Below, piece after piece: positions 34,135-42,476 of a stretch of DNA of 53,541 bases; the stretch's first letter is position 1, and every line of letters starts with the position of its first letter. The stretch comes from Selenomonadaceae bacterium (lineage in GTDB: Bacteria; Bacillota; Negativicutes; Selenomonadales; Selenomonadaceae): assembly GCA_017446845.1 (NCBI GenBank), contig JAFSOQ010000094.1, positions 1 through 53,541 of the forward strand. Direction: 5' to 3'. Under the pieces are notes generated by a model. The model was not told the DNA's origin, did not search any database, and was given only the letters and a program-made list of their open reading frames with translations. The translations under genes and the position numbers were made by a program.

Positions 34135-35067
34135 TTACGACTTTAATGCGTCCAAAGTTTTTTTCAAGCTGTCCAAGTCTTCAACGTTGAGACTTTTAAT
34201 TTTTTTGTCGATACGCCGATTGAAACCGCAAAGAGTTTTTCCGGGACCGCACTCGATAAAAATATCCGCGCCGAAATTTTTCATTGCCTCGACGCAAGCA
34301 ATCCACTTGACGGGATTATCAGCCTGCGCGACGAGATTATTTTTAATTTCCGTCGCTGAAGTTTCAAGTTCGCCGTTGAAATTCGCCGCAACCGGAAATG
34401 CCGCGTCGTTGAGTTCGACCTTGTTCAATTCTGCGGCAAGTTTTTTTGCGGCGGGAGTCATAAGCGTGCTGTGGAAAGGTGCGCTCACGGGCAAGACGAC
34501 AGCTTTTTTCGCGCCCGCAGATTTTAATTTTTCCACCGCCGATTCGACACCCGCAGTTTTTCCCGCTATGACTGTTTGTCCGGGGCAGTTGAAGTTGACC
34601 GCTTGCACTTCGCCAACTTCAGACGCCTCCGCGCAGATTTTTATAATCGTCGCGTCGTCAAGTCCGAGAATTGCCGCCATTGCTCCTTCGCCGACCGGAA
34701 CCGCCTCTTGCATGAATTGTCCGCGCTTGTGAACCAAAACGACCGCATCTCTGAATTTAAGCGAACCTGCCGCCACCAAGGCAGAATATTCGCCGAGACT
34801 GTGACCGCCTGCAATTTGAGCCGCAATTCCTTCCGATTTTAAAATTTCGTTGACGATAACGCTGACAACCAAAATTGCGGGCTGAGTGTTCGCCGTCAAT
34901 TTCAAATCGTCTTCCGAACCTTCAAAGCACATTTTCTTTATCGAATAGCCCAAAGCGTCGTCTGCCTCGTCGAAAAGTTTTTTGGCAGCGTCGAAGTTGT
35001 CATAAAAATCTTTTCCCATGCCGACCGACTGCGCACCTTGTCCGGGGAAAATAAAAGCCGTCTTCAT
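34135..35067 (-). CDS. fabD: Malonyl-CoA:ACP transacylase
   Basis: 310 residues, full length. FIFPGQGAQSVGMG opening, nucleophile Ser90 in GHSLGEYSALVAAG, catalytic His199 in SAPFHSTLM, and ECGPGKTLCGF near the end. Loads malonate on ACP for fatty-acid synthesis. Last gene of the plsX-fabK-fabD group, separated from fabK by a heptamer array. Confidence 0.96.
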   Translation of the reverse strand: MKTAFIFPGQGAQSVGMGKDFYDNFDAAKKLFDEADDALGYSIKKMCFEGSEDDLKLTANTQPAILVVSVIVNEILKSEGIAAQIAGGHSLGEYSALVAAGSLKFRDAVVLVHKRGQFMQEAVPVGEGAMAAILGLDDATIIKICAEASEVGEVQAVNFNCPGQTVIAGKTAGVESAVEKLKSAGAKKAVVLPVSAPFHSTLMTPAAKKLAAELNKVELNDAAFPVAANFNGELETSATEIKNNLVAQADNPVKWIACVEAMKNFGADIFIECGPGKTLCGFNRRIDKKIKSLNVEDLDSLKKTLDALKS

Positions 35068-35103
35068 GAAAATGCTCCTCTCAAAAAAACAGTTATAAGT
35101 GGA

Positions 35104-35154
35104 AAGTGGTTAGCGATTAGTTTTTTGCTAACCACTAATCACTAATCACTTCAA
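35104..35154. repeat. Heptamer array between fabK and fabD
   Basis: GTGGTTA/GCGATTA arm and TAACCAC/TAATCAC arm around TTTTTT. It abuts the fabK stop codon; GTG-type family. Confidence 0.8.
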
Positions 35155-36098
35155 TCGTATTTGCTTTGAACTTTATTTACGACACCGCCGATACCGTTGA
35201 CAATATCGTCGATAATTTCTTTGACGGTTTTAATATCGTCGAGCATACCGGAAATTTGCCCGATCATGACAGAGCCGTTTTCAACGTCGCCGCCGTGAGT
35301 CGCCTTGTGTAATGCGCCTGCTCCCAGTGCCTCAAGCTCTTTGACCGTCGCGCCTTTGGCTTCCATTTCAAGATAAGTGCGCGTTAATTTATTTGCCAAA
35401 ACTCTGACGGGATGCCCCGTTGTCCTGCCCGTGACGACCGTCGACCTGTCCTTGGCTTTGAGCACGAGATTTTTATAATTCGGGTGCGCGATACACTCTT
35501 TGCTGAGAACAAAACGCGTGCCCATTTGAATTGCACTTGCTCCCAACGAGAACGCCGCGACAATTCCGCGCGAATCAGCAAAACCGCCCGCCGCTATGAC
35601 GGGAACATCAACCGCGTCGACGACCTGCGGAACAAGTGCCATCGTAGTTATTTCGCCGATATGTCCGCCCGATTCGCAACCCTCGGCAATGACCGCATCC
35701 GCGCCGCCTTTGACCAAACGTTTGGCAAGTGCGACACTGGCAACGACCGGAATAACTTTCGAGCCGATTTCTTTGAGCGCGGGAACGTATTCGCCGGGAT
35801 TGCCCGCGCCCGTCGTCACGACAGGTACTCGCTCTTCAACCATGAGCTGCATGACTTCTTTGACGAACGGCGACATTAACATTACGTTCACGCCGAAAGG
35901 TTTATCCGTCCACGCCTTGCACTTTTGAATTTCTTTATGCAAAACGTCCGGCGGCATATGTCCCGCGCCGATAAGTCCCAAGCCGCCCGCGTTCGATACC
36001 GCCGAGGCAAGCTCCGCCGTCCCTATCCACGCCATGCCGCCTTGAAATATCGGATATTTGATTTTCAGCAATTTACATATGGCGTTGTTTTCAAACAT
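35151..36098 (-). CDS. fabK: Enoyl-ACP reductase II (flavin-dependent)
   Basis: 315 residues aligning by eye through its length with the pneumococcal FabK: KYPIFQGGMAWIGTAELASAVSNAGGLG-type opening, GVNVMLMSPFV, VVTTGAGNP, IAEGCESGGHIG, VIAAGGFADSRG, QMGTRFVLSKEC and ENGSVMIGQISGML. It reduces trans-2-enoyl-ACP with FMN and NAD(P)H. A second, more distant family member lies at 252-1268. SD AGGAGGAGAG; own promoter upstream. Confidence 0.94.
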   Translation of the reverse strand: MFENNAICKLLKIKYPIFQGGMAWIGTAELASAVSNAGGLGLIGAGHMPPDVLHKEIQKCKAWTDKPFGVNVMLMSPFVKEVMQLMVEERVPVVTTGAGNPGEYVPALKEIGSKVIPVVASVALAKRLVKGGADAVIAEGCESGGHIGEITTMALVPQVVDAVDVPVIAAGGFADSRGIVAAFSLGASAIQMGTRFVLSKECIAHPNYKNLVLKAKDRSTVVTGRTTGHPVRVLANKLTRTYLEMEAKGATVKELEALGAGALHKATHGGDVENGSVMIGQISGMLDDIKTVKEIIDDIVNGIGGVVNKVQSKYD

Positions 36099-36142
36099 CT
36101 AATCTCTCCTCCTCAACGGTTGCGACGCTACGTTCCCAATAA

Positions 36143-36169
36143 ATTATACGAATCTGCCTGATTTGTCAA
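36143..36169 (-). promoter_or_regulatory. Possible promoter of fabK-fabD
   Basis: Leftward TTGACA (36164-36169) and TATAAT (36143-36148), but a 15-nt spacer; TAATTT two bases on would give 17. No FapR-like operator seen. Confidence 0.5.
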
Positions 36170-36181
36170 TTCCGAATTAAC

Positions 36182-37162
36182 TTAAAGTGAATTTTTGATT
36201 TGCTCAAGAATTTTGCTGCCGACGTAGTTGCAGGCGACGCCGATACCCGAACAAATTGCCCTGGCGTCCGACGAGCCGTGACTTATCACGCAACAGCCGT
36301 CGACGCCCAAAAGCGGTGCTCCGCCGTTCTCCGAAACGTCCAGCCGCTTGGAAATATTTTTAAACGTCGTTTCAAGAAGTTTCTCGCCCAAAAGTTTTGC
36401 GCCGCCGTTTGCCGTAAGTTCTTCCGTCAAAAGTTTTATAATCGTCAGCGCGAGTCCTTCGCCGAATTTTAAAACGACATTGCCGACGAAACCGTCACAA
36501 ATCACCACGTCGAATTCACCGCGAGGAATGTCGCGACCTTCGGCATTGCCTTTGAAATTCATCTTCTTCAAACGCTTGAGCATTTTATAAGTTTCCTGCA
36601 CCTGCGCGTTGCCTTTAGTTTCTTCCTCGCCGATGTTCAAAAGCGCGACGGAAGGATTTTTTATTTTAAGGACGTGCTCGGCGTAAAGCGAACCCATTAT
36701 CCCGCATTGAACCAAATGTTCGGGCTTGCTGTCAACGTTCGCGCCGCTGTCGAGTAAAAGTGTCGTGCCGCGCGGTGTGGGAATCGGTGTGGCGATTGCG
36801 GGTCTTCCTATGCCGTGAATTCTTTTGAGAATCAGTTGAGCCGCTGCCACTGCCGCGCCCGTCGAGCCGGCAGAAAGTACCGCGTCGCATTCGCCGTCCT
36901 TTACCAAATTTGTCGCCACGACGATTGACGAATTTTTTTTATTGCGCACGGCGTCGGCGGGGTGTTCGCCCATTTCTATGACTTCCTCCGCGTGATATAT
37001 CGTTATCGGCAAATTTTTTGTTTCGTCGAGTTCGCCGCGAATTTTTTCTTTGTCGCCTACCAAAACTATTTCGCATTTATATTTTTCGGCTGCCAATATT
37101 GCACCTTTTATTATTTCCGCCGGAGCTTTGTCCCCGCCCATGGCGTCGACTGCTATTTTCAA
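36182..37162 (-). CDS. plsX: Phosphate acyltransferase PlsX
   Basis: 326 residues, beginning KIAVDAMGGDKAPAEI after a TTG start at 37162 with AGGGGCGGG upstream. Family motifs: AGSTGAAVAAAQLIL, LLDSGANVDSKPEHL, LLNIGEEETKGN, VICDGFVGNVVLKFGEGL and GGAPLLGVDG. It makes acyl-phosphate from acyl-ACP for glycerol acylation by PlsY. The open frame runs further upstream, but that part coincides with the structured leader RNA and has no PlsX homology by eye. Regulated, I infer, by the terminator only about 30 nt before the start codon. Confidence 0.93.
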   Translation of the reverse strand: MKIAVDAMGGDKAPAEIIKGAILAAEKYKCEIVLVGDKEKIRGELDETKNLPITIYHAEEVIEMGEHPADAVRNKKNSSIVVATNLVKDGECDAVLSAGSTGAAVAAAQLILKRIHGIGRPAIATPIPTPRGTTLLLDSGANVDSKPEHLVQCGIMGSLYAEHVLKIKNPSVALLNIGEEETKGNAQVQETYKMLKRLKKMNFKGNAEGRDIPRGEFDVVICDGFVGNVVLKFGEGLALTIIKLLTEELTANGGAKLLGEKLLETTFKNISKRLDVSENGGAPLLGVDGCCVISHGSSDARAICSGIGVACNYVGSKILEQIKNSL

Positions 37163-37193
37163 CTTTCCCGCCCCTTCAAAAAATTGTTCAATC

Positions 37194-37223
37194 AAAAAAA
37201 AATAAGCAGGTTTCAATGCCTGC
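37194..37223 (-). terminator. Intrinsic terminator in the plsX leader
   Basis: GCAGG, 8-nt loop, CCTGC, then TTATTTTTTTTT; ends 32 nt before the plsX start, leaving no room for a separate promoter, so read-through is expected to be regulated. Confidence 0.75.
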
Positions 37224-37370
37224 CCAAATCGTTTCCGTATCCTCAAGCCGTCTCTGTAAGCTTCCTCACATACATTGGCGAGACTTTCAATCTTAAACGA
37301 TTGGGGCTGGCTTACACAGCCTCTATCCGGTAGACAAAGCATCCGGATACATTTTTTGTGCAGTGTGCAC
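37194..37370 (-). ncRNA. Structured leader RNA with terminator upstream of plsX
   Basis: On the minus strand, three small hairpins (GTGCA/TGCAC at 37358-37370; TATCCGG/CCGGATA at 37324-37349; GGCT/AGCC at 37309-37321) precede a domain closed by a 13-bp stem with one mismatch (37295-37307 with 37222-37234). Inside it are GTCTC/GAGAC (37280-37284 with 37250-37254) and TGTGAG/CTTACA with a GAAG loop (37255-37270). The closing stem's 3' strand shares 2 nt with the terminator GCAGG/CCTGC (37206-37223) and its T run. TGTAAGC at about 37310-37316 can also pair with GCTTACA at 37255-37261, an alternative fold. I match it to no riboswitch class I know. Confidence 0.6.
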
Positions 37371-37421
37371 GTAAATTCTTGATGAAATCGACTCAATATA
37401 CGGTAGCCAATTAAACACAGT

Positions 37422-37598
37422 TTATGCTGTCTCTATGACCTCGCGCCCGTCATAGTAGCCGCATTCAGGGCACACATGATGTGGGAGTTTAGGTTCATGG
37501 CATCTCGGACATTTTACGTAGTTCGGAGCTTCCAACTTCCAATTTGCACGCCTTCTGTCGCGTCTGCTTTTGCTGAGTTTTCTTTTAGGTGCCGCCAA
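37422..37598 (-). CDS. rpmF: 50S ribosomal protein L32
   Basis: 58 residues: AAPKRKLSKSRRDRRRANW, then a zinc ribbon with Cys30, Cys33, Cys43 and Cys46 (KCPRCH and CPECGYYDGREV). All four cysteines are kept, so this is the zinc-binding form. TTG start at 37598 with SD AGGAGG 9 nt upstream. Lies after yceD as in many bacteria, and before the plsX leader RNA. Confidence 0.95.
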   Translation of the reverse strand: MAAPKRKLSKSRRDRRRANWKLEAPNYVKCPRCHEPKLPHHVCPECGYYDGREVIETA

Positions 37599-37620
37599 CG
37601 CTTAACACCTCCTTTTTATC

Positions 37621-37707
37621 AATTAGGAATTAGGATTTAGGAATTAGGAATTAGCAATAGGATTCGCAGAAATAATTCCTCATTCCTAATTCCTAATTAC
37701 TAATTGT
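37621..37707. repeat. Heptamer array between yceD and rpmF
   Basis: GGAATTA/GGATTTA units, centre ATTCGCAGAAAT, opposed TAATTCC units. It encodes the last residues and stop of yceD and lies close to the rpmF SD. Confidence 0.85.
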
Positions 37708-38150
37708 TGAAGCGCGGCAAGTCTGGGGTCGACGACAAAATTATCGCAACCGCACTCGCCTTCGTTCAAATTCGCACCGCACTTGGGACATAAGCCCTTA
37801 CAGTCTGTCTTGCAAAGATTTTTCATCGGCTGTCCGGCAAGCAGAACGTCATGTAAAAGTTCAGTCACGTCAATTAAATCGTCAACTGCCTCGGATTTGT
37901 CAAACTCTTCCTCGAATTCGTGAACTTGATTCGCCGTCGCCGGAGTTAAACATCTGTCGCAGGTGAAAGACTTTTTGCACCGGATATTTCCGCGAACAAC
38001 GTAACATCTTCCGACGTCTTCGACTTCGCCGAAAATTTTAACATCGCCTTCGAAACCGTCCGCCGCAAAATCTTCGCCGAATAATTTTTCCGCCGTCGCG
38101 CTGAACTCAAAAGGAACTTTGCCGCCCCTTGCCGTTTGCACTTTCGGCAT
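37686..38150 (-). CDS. yceD: YceD/DUF177 family protein
   Basis: 154 residues from MPKVQTARGG. Core VRGNIRCKKSFTCDRCLTPA, then CKTDCKGLCPKCGANLNEGECGC and DPRLAAL: the paired-cysteine pattern of DUF177, linked in E. coli to 23S rRNA accumulation and almost always encoded before rpmF. ATG 38150 preferred (GGGCGG upstream) over 38177. The C-terminal QQLVIRN is translated from the heptamer array, replacing the usual short charged tail. Confidence 0.88.
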   Translation of the reverse strand: MPKVQTARGGKVPFEFSATAEKLFGEDFAADGFEGDVKIFGEVEDVGRCYVVRGNIRCKKSFTCDRCLTPATANQVHEFEEEFDKSEAVDDLIDVTELLHDVLLAGQPMKNLCKTDCKGLCPKCGANLNEGECGCDNFVVDPRLAALQQLVIRN

Positions 38151-38185
38151 TTTACAACACCGCCCTTTTTGTGTCAAGGCAACTT

Positions 38186-39409
38186 TTACAGCAAAGTTAC
38201 CATTAACAAATAAGTATCGTCCACGCCCTCAAGCAACTCGAAAAATCTTTTGTAAAGCTCGTCGTTGTGGTCGGTTTTCAACATGAACCAATTGACCATC
38301 GCCGATAAATCTTCCTTTGAATCCAAACCGCCTTGAATCGCCGCGAACGTCATCATCTCGAAAATTTTACAGCTTATCAGGAAGACGATAAAATTTTTCG
38401 TGAGACTTTGATCTCTGAATCGCCAAGGATAGAAACTGTAGAAAAGTTCGTTGACAAGATAATTTTCAAGGAACGTCGAATAATTCTCCGAAAAATTTTT
38501 GCGAGCGTCGACCAGCTTTTCAAAGTTTGCGGCGATTTCCGGAATAAAGACAATATCATTTTCGTCGGGCTTAATTCCGAAAACTTTTTCAAACGCGGCA
38601 AAAAATTTCAGCCCTTCTTTAGACCGCAAAGCTTCCCAAGTATGACTGATGAATTTTATCATGAACGTGACAAATTTATTTGCGTCGAAGGCAAAACTTT
38701 GGAGTATCGGCGGCATTTCCGTCAGCAAAAATTCTTCCGAACGATACGCCGCGATTAAATCCAGCACGTTATCGCCGTCGGTGCCGCCCGAAATTAATTC
38801 TTGCAACTTGTCGAGGAAAAGTCCGAGCACGATTAATCTTTGGTCGATTGTGAATTGCCGTTCCTGCAAAATCGAAATCATTGCGATTTGAATTTCGCGG
38901 ACAAGCGGAGCATCATCTTTTGAAATCGGAACAGGAGTTATTCCGATTCTGCCGTGTTTGCTGTGAATTTTGTCGGGCACTTCGACAAGTTCAAATTTCA
39001 TCGGCTCTTGATTGAACAAAATCATTTCAGCTGCTACGGGGCAAGTTAAAGACAGCGAGCGTTCAAAAAAATTTCCGAGGCTGTACGTTCGGCGCGGATA
39101 GGTCGTGCAAGTTACAGACAAAATTTCTTCGCCGTAATCCAGTTGCAGTCGACACAAATTATTTTCGTTTAGGAACGGGCAAAAATTTTCCTCAAGCGTC
39201 ACAATATATTCCTCGCGCTCCGAATTAAATTTCATGCGCGAAGTAATTTCCTTGGCGATATTTTTCGGTTTGATTCGCGAATATTTTTCATAAGTCGCCG
39301 CGTCAATTCCGATTATCCAATTTTTACAACAACGAGCATTGCACTTGGAGCCGTCGCATTTGAATTTGCCGACGTATTCGGGCTGAAAGTACAGAAATTG
39401 TTTTGCCAT
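38186..39409 (-). CDS. fliB: FliB-like flagellin lysine N-methylase, copy 1
   Basis: 407 residues beginning MAKQFLYFQPEYVGKFKC. The family's cysteine-rich head is clear: CDGSKCNARCCKNW (Cys18, 23, 27, 28), CPFLNENNLCRLQLDYGE and SVTCTTYPRR, consistent with an Fe-S cluster; the rest is helical. FliB methylates surface lysines of flagellin. No flagellar gene is in the window. Directly follows a paralogue with an 18-bp gap. Function from family only. Confidence 0.85.
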   Translation of the reverse strand: MAKQFLYFQPEYVGKFKCDGSKCNARCCKNWIIGIDAATYEKYSRIKPKNIAKEITSRMKFNSEREEYIVTLEENFCPFLNENNLCRLQLDYGEEILSVTCTTYPRRTYSLGNFFERSLSLTCPVAAEMILFNQEPMKFELVEVPDKIHSKHGRIGITPVPISKDDAPLVREIQIAMISILQERQFTIDQRLIVLGLFLDKLQELISGGTDGDNVLDLIAAYRSEEFLLTEMPPILQSFAFDANKFVTFMIKFISHTWEALRSKEGLKFFAAFEKVFGIKPDENDIVFIPEIAANFEKLVDARKNFSENYSTFLENYLVNELFYSFYPWRFRDQSLTKNFIVFLISCKIFEMMTFAAIQGGLDSKEDLSAMVNWFMLKTDHNDELYKRFFELLEGVDDTYLLMVTLL

Positions 39410-39426
39410 AAACTTTCCTCTCAAAA

Positions 39427-40656
39427 TTACTGTTCAAGCAAAGTTTCCATGAGTAAAAAGAAATCGTCATTCTCCTCAAGATATTTAAACATTTTTTCAT
39501 TCAAACGGTCACCGTGGTCAATTTGGTTCGTGTACCAGTTCGCCAACATCAGCAAATCTTTTTTATCGGAAAAATTGTTTTGCGTCGCCGAGAAAATCAG
39601 CAACTCAAAAATTTTGTACATCATAAGAAAAACCGATATACTCCTTGACGGTCGGCGATGATATTTGTAAGGATAAAGTCCCATAAAGAATTCGTTAATC
39701 AAAAAATTTTCCAAGAAGGTCGAGTAATCCGCAAAAAATTTTTTCCGCGCCTCGGCAAGTTTCTCATAATTTTCCGCGATTGTCGATATGGAAATTTGAT
39801 TGCTTTCGTCGGGTTTAATTTGAAGTGTGTTAATCAGCGCGTCCATGAATCGTCTGTCGGTTTGCTCCAGTCGAACTTCTTTGACGTTGTAGAAAGCCTC
39901 AAACAGCTCCATCATCAATCGAATAAATTTTTCCGGATTGAATTCAACGCTTTGAAGCATCAGCGGTACTTGTTCCGCCAAAAATTTTTTTGACTTATAA
40001 ACCGCGATTAACTTTTTAACATCTCCGCCGCTTTGATAAATTTCTTCAAGCCTGTCGACGAAAAATCCCATTACGATTAATCTTTGGTCGATTGAAAGTG
40101 TGCGCTCCTGCAGAATTGAAATTATCGCGACTTGAACGTCAAGCATTTGTTCGGCGACGCTTTTATCGAAGCGAAAGGAAGGAATATTGAGTTTTCCGCC
40201 CATGTCGTGCACTTTCTTGGAGACTTTGACCCATTCAAATTTAATCGGCTCTTGCCCGGACAAAATCATTTCAGCTGCCACCGGACAAGTTAAAGTCAAC
40301 GACCGTTCAAAAAAATTTCCGAATGAATTCGTTCTGCGCGGATAAATTGCACAAGTTTCCGATAAAAATTTTTCGCCATATTCCAACTGAAATCGACATA
40401 AATTATCTTCCGTCAAAAACGGGCAATGATTTTTTTCATCGAGTGTAATAACATAAATTTTGCGTTCCGAATCAAATTTCATGTGCGAGATGATTTCTTC
40501 AGCTTTGCTCTCAGGTTTTATCCGTGAATATTTTTCGTAAGTCGCCTTGTCAATATCAATTCGCCAGTTTTTACAACAATGAACATTGCACTTGGAGCCG
40601 TCGCATTTGAATTTGCCGACGTATTCGGGCTGAAAGTACAAAAATTTTTTCGCCAC
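39427..40656 (-). CDS. fliB: FliB-like flagellin lysine N-methylase, copy 2
   Basis: 409 residues from GTG 40656, 2 bp after the asd stop. Same head as copy 1 (FLYFQPEYVGKFKCDGSKC, CCKNWRIDID, CPFLTEDNLCRFQLEYGEK, ETCAIYPRRT), diverging more towards the C-terminus (STFLENFLINEFF in both). The shared N-terminal blocks indicate a tandem gene duplication with divergence. Perhaps two flagellins or two lysine sets are modified. Confidence 0.85.
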   Translation of the reverse strand: MAKKFLYFQPEYVGKFKCDGSKCNVHCCKNWRIDIDKATYEKYSRIKPESKAEEIISHMKFDSERKIYVITLDEKNHCPFLTEDNLCRFQLEYGEKFLSETCAIYPRRTNSFGNFFERSLTLTCPVAAEMILSGQEPIKFEWVKVSKKVHDMGGKLNIPSFRFDKSVAEQMLDVQVAIISILQERTLSIDQRLIVMGFFVDRLEEIYQSGGDVKKLIAVYKSKKFLAEQVPLMLQSVEFNPEKFIRLMMELFEAFYNVKEVRLEQTDRRFMDALINTLQIKPDESNQISISTIAENYEKLAEARKKFFADYSTFLENFLINEFFMGLYPYKYHRRPSRSISVFLMMYKIFELLIFSATQNNFSDKKDLLMLANWYTNQIDHGDRLNEKMFKYLEENDDFFLLMETLLEQ

Positions 40657-40658
40657 GA

Positions 40659-41690
40659 TTAAATCATCTCGTTTGCAATCATATATTCGGCAATTTGCAG
40701 GGCGTTGAGAGCCGCGCCTTTTCTGATTTGATCGCCGCAAACCCACAAGTTCAAACCGTGTTCAATCGAAAAATCTTTACGAATTCTCCCGACTTCCACA
40801 GCGTCTTTGCCCGAAGTTTCAAGCGGCTGAGGATAAATCATTTCGGCGGGATTGTCGCGAACGATAACGCCGGGGAATTTTTCCAGCGCGGCGCGAGCCT
40901 CTTCGACGGAAACTTCATTTTCAAATTCAATGTTGACAGACTCGGCGTGACTGCGATAAACGGGAACGCGGACGGTTGTCGCCGTGACTTTCAACGCGTC
41001 GTCTTCCATAATTTTTTTAGTCTCGTCAACCATCTTCATTTCCTCTTTGGTGTAAAGATTTTCCATGAAGACATCGATTTGCGGCAGAAGGTTTGAGGCA
41101 ATTTGATAATGCTTGTCGAGTTTGGCGACGGGCAAAACTTTAGCTTCGACATCTTCGCCGCGGGCAAGTGCTTCGAGTTGCGACTTTAATTCGTCCATGC
41201 CTTCGCGACCCGCGCCCGAAACTGCTTGATAAGTCGACACGACCACACGCTTGATTTTGGAAATGTTGTAAAGCGGCTTGAGAGCCATGACCATGATTAT
41301 CGTCGAGCAATTCGGATTTGCAATTATGCCTTTGTGCCGAGCGATTGCTTGCGGATTGACTTCGGGGACGACGAGCGGAACTTCGGGATTCATTCTGAAA
41401 TTTGACGAATTGTCAATGACGACTGCGCCCGCTTTGACTGCCGCAGGTGCAAATAATTTACTTGCCGCGCCGCCCGCGAACAATGCAAATTTTACGCCGT
41501 CGAAAGATTTTTCCGTTGTCTCTTCGACCGTGTACTCTTTGCCCATGAAATTAATTTTCTTGCCCGCCGAACGCGACGACGCCAACATTTTCAGTTCGCC
41601 GAAAGGAAAATTGCGTTCTTCGATGAGTCTCAAAAATTCTTGACCGACTGCGCCCGTTGCGCCGACAATTGCCGTGTTAAATTTTTTCAT
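40659..41690 (-). CDS. asd: Aspartate-semialdehyde dehydrogenase
   Basis: 343 residues. NADP-binding IVGATGAVGQEFLRLI, SSRSAGKK, IDNSSNFRM, catalytic Cys128 in NPNCSTI, QAVSGAGREGM, and substrate-binding RVPVYRSHAE. Second step from aspartate to lysine, diaminopimelate, threonine and methionine. SD AGGAGGAG. Followed by the two fliB genes in the same transcript. Confidence 0.96.
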   Translation of the reverse strand: MKKFNTAIVGATGAVGQEFLRLIEERNFPFGELKMLASSRSAGKKINFMGKEYTVEETTEKSFDGVKFALFAGGAASKLFAPAAVKAGAVVIDNSSNFRMNPEVPLVVPEVNPQAIARHKGIIANPNCSTIIMVMALKPLYNISKIKRVVVSTYQAVSGAGREGMDELKSQLEALARGEDVEAKVLPVAKLDKHYQIASNLLPQIDVFMENLYTKEEMKMVDETKKIMEDDALKVTATTVRVPVYRSHAESVNIEFENEVSVEEARAALEKFPGVIVRDNPAEMIYPQPLETSGKDAVEVGRIRKDFSIEHGLNLWVCGDQIRKGAALNALQIAEYMIANEMI

Positions 41691-41705
41691 TAAATCTCCT
41701 CCTCT

Positions 41706-41795
41706 TTTAGGATATAGGATTTAGGATTTGGGATTTAGAGAAAATTCCCTAACTCCTAAATCCTAAATCCTAACTCCTAACTCCTAAATCCTAAA
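41706..41795. repeat. Heptamer array between the flavoprotein gene and asd
   Basis: GGATTTA/GGATATA units, centre GAGAAAATTCCC, TAACTCC/TAAATCC units. The right end supplies the TAG stop of the flavoprotein gene. Confidence 0.85.
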
Positions 41796-42471
41796 GTGCC
41801 GCGCCGATTTTGTAAGCCATGTCGCCGAATTCGGATTTCTCAACCATAGCACGATTACCGCAACCCGTCGCCCACACTTGTCCGACATCTTGCCAGCTCA
41901 TATAGCGCACCAAAGTTTCATAATGATTTTGCAAAGCCTCCATCGTCCAATCGGCAGAATTCCACGCCGTCGTAATTATCATTGACTTTTTGCCGCTGAG
42001 TCGTGTCGTCCGCGAATAAAATCTGTCGACGACCGTTTTAAGCTGCGCACTCATGCCGAAATAATAAAGCGGCGTCACCAAAACCAACAAGTCCGCCTTG
42101 AGCATTTGCGGCATTAATTTTGTTTCAATCGCGTCGTCGAAAATGCACGCGCCATCCATGCCGCATTGGTCGCAACCCCGGCAAGGATTGGTTTTTTCGT
42201 TCGCCGCGTCGAATATAAAAATTTCATGCCCCGCAGTCTTCGCACCGTCGACAAATTTTTTTGCCAAGTAGCGCGAGGTCGATTGCTCTTCGGAATGCGG
42301 GCTGCTGTTAATCACAACGATTTTCATAGATTTTCCTCCCGAAACATTTCCTTGCGCGGAAACTTCGCTCTCTTCGTTATTTTTGTCTTTAATCGCCGAC
42401 AAACCGCAGCCGCTCAAATAAACAGCAATCGCACCGAATCCGACGACCTTTATAAATTTTCGCCTGTTCAT
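41791..42471 (-). CDS. Exported flavodoxin-like NAD(P)H-dependent FMN reductase family protein
   Basis: 226 residues. MNRRKFIKVVGFGAIAVYLSGCG is a twin-arginine-like, lipobox-bearing signal (RRKF then LSGC), so the protein is probably a lipoprotein. The mature part is an NADPH-dependent FMN reductase/iron-sulfur flavoprotein-like fold: VVINSSPHSEEQSTSRYLAKKF, CRGCDQCGMDGACIFDD and VLVTPLYYFGMSAQLK. An overlapping GTG at 42480 is an alternative start. Co-transcribed with the CMD protein. The substrate is unknown. Confidence 0.82.
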   Translation of the reverse strand: MNRRKFIKVVGFGAIAVYLSGCGLSAIKDKNNEESEVSAQGNVSGGKSMKIVVINSSPHSEEQSTSRYLAKKFVDGAKTAGHEIFIFDAANEKTNPCRGCDQCGMDGACIFDDAIETKLMPQMLKADLLVLVTPLYYFGMSAQLKTVVDRFYSRTTRLSGKKSMIITTAWNSADWTMEALQNHYETLVRYMSWQDVGQVWATGCGNRAMVEKSEFGDMAYKIGAAL

Positions 42472-42476
42472 AACAA

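Noticed and set aside
36099..36181. FapR operator upstream of fabK
   Set aside because: No inverted repeat resembling the FapR site is present; only promoter-like hexamers.
37194..37370. 6S, SRP or c-di-GMP-I RNA
   Set aside because: Conserved sequence blocks of these classes are not found; only general stem architecture is shared.
37163..37396. N-terminal extension of PlsX of about 78 residues in an open frame
   Set aside because: PlsX proteins start at KIAVDAMGGD; the extension overlaps a strongly structured RNA and terminator, lacks homology by eye, and a TTG with a good SD marks the normal start.
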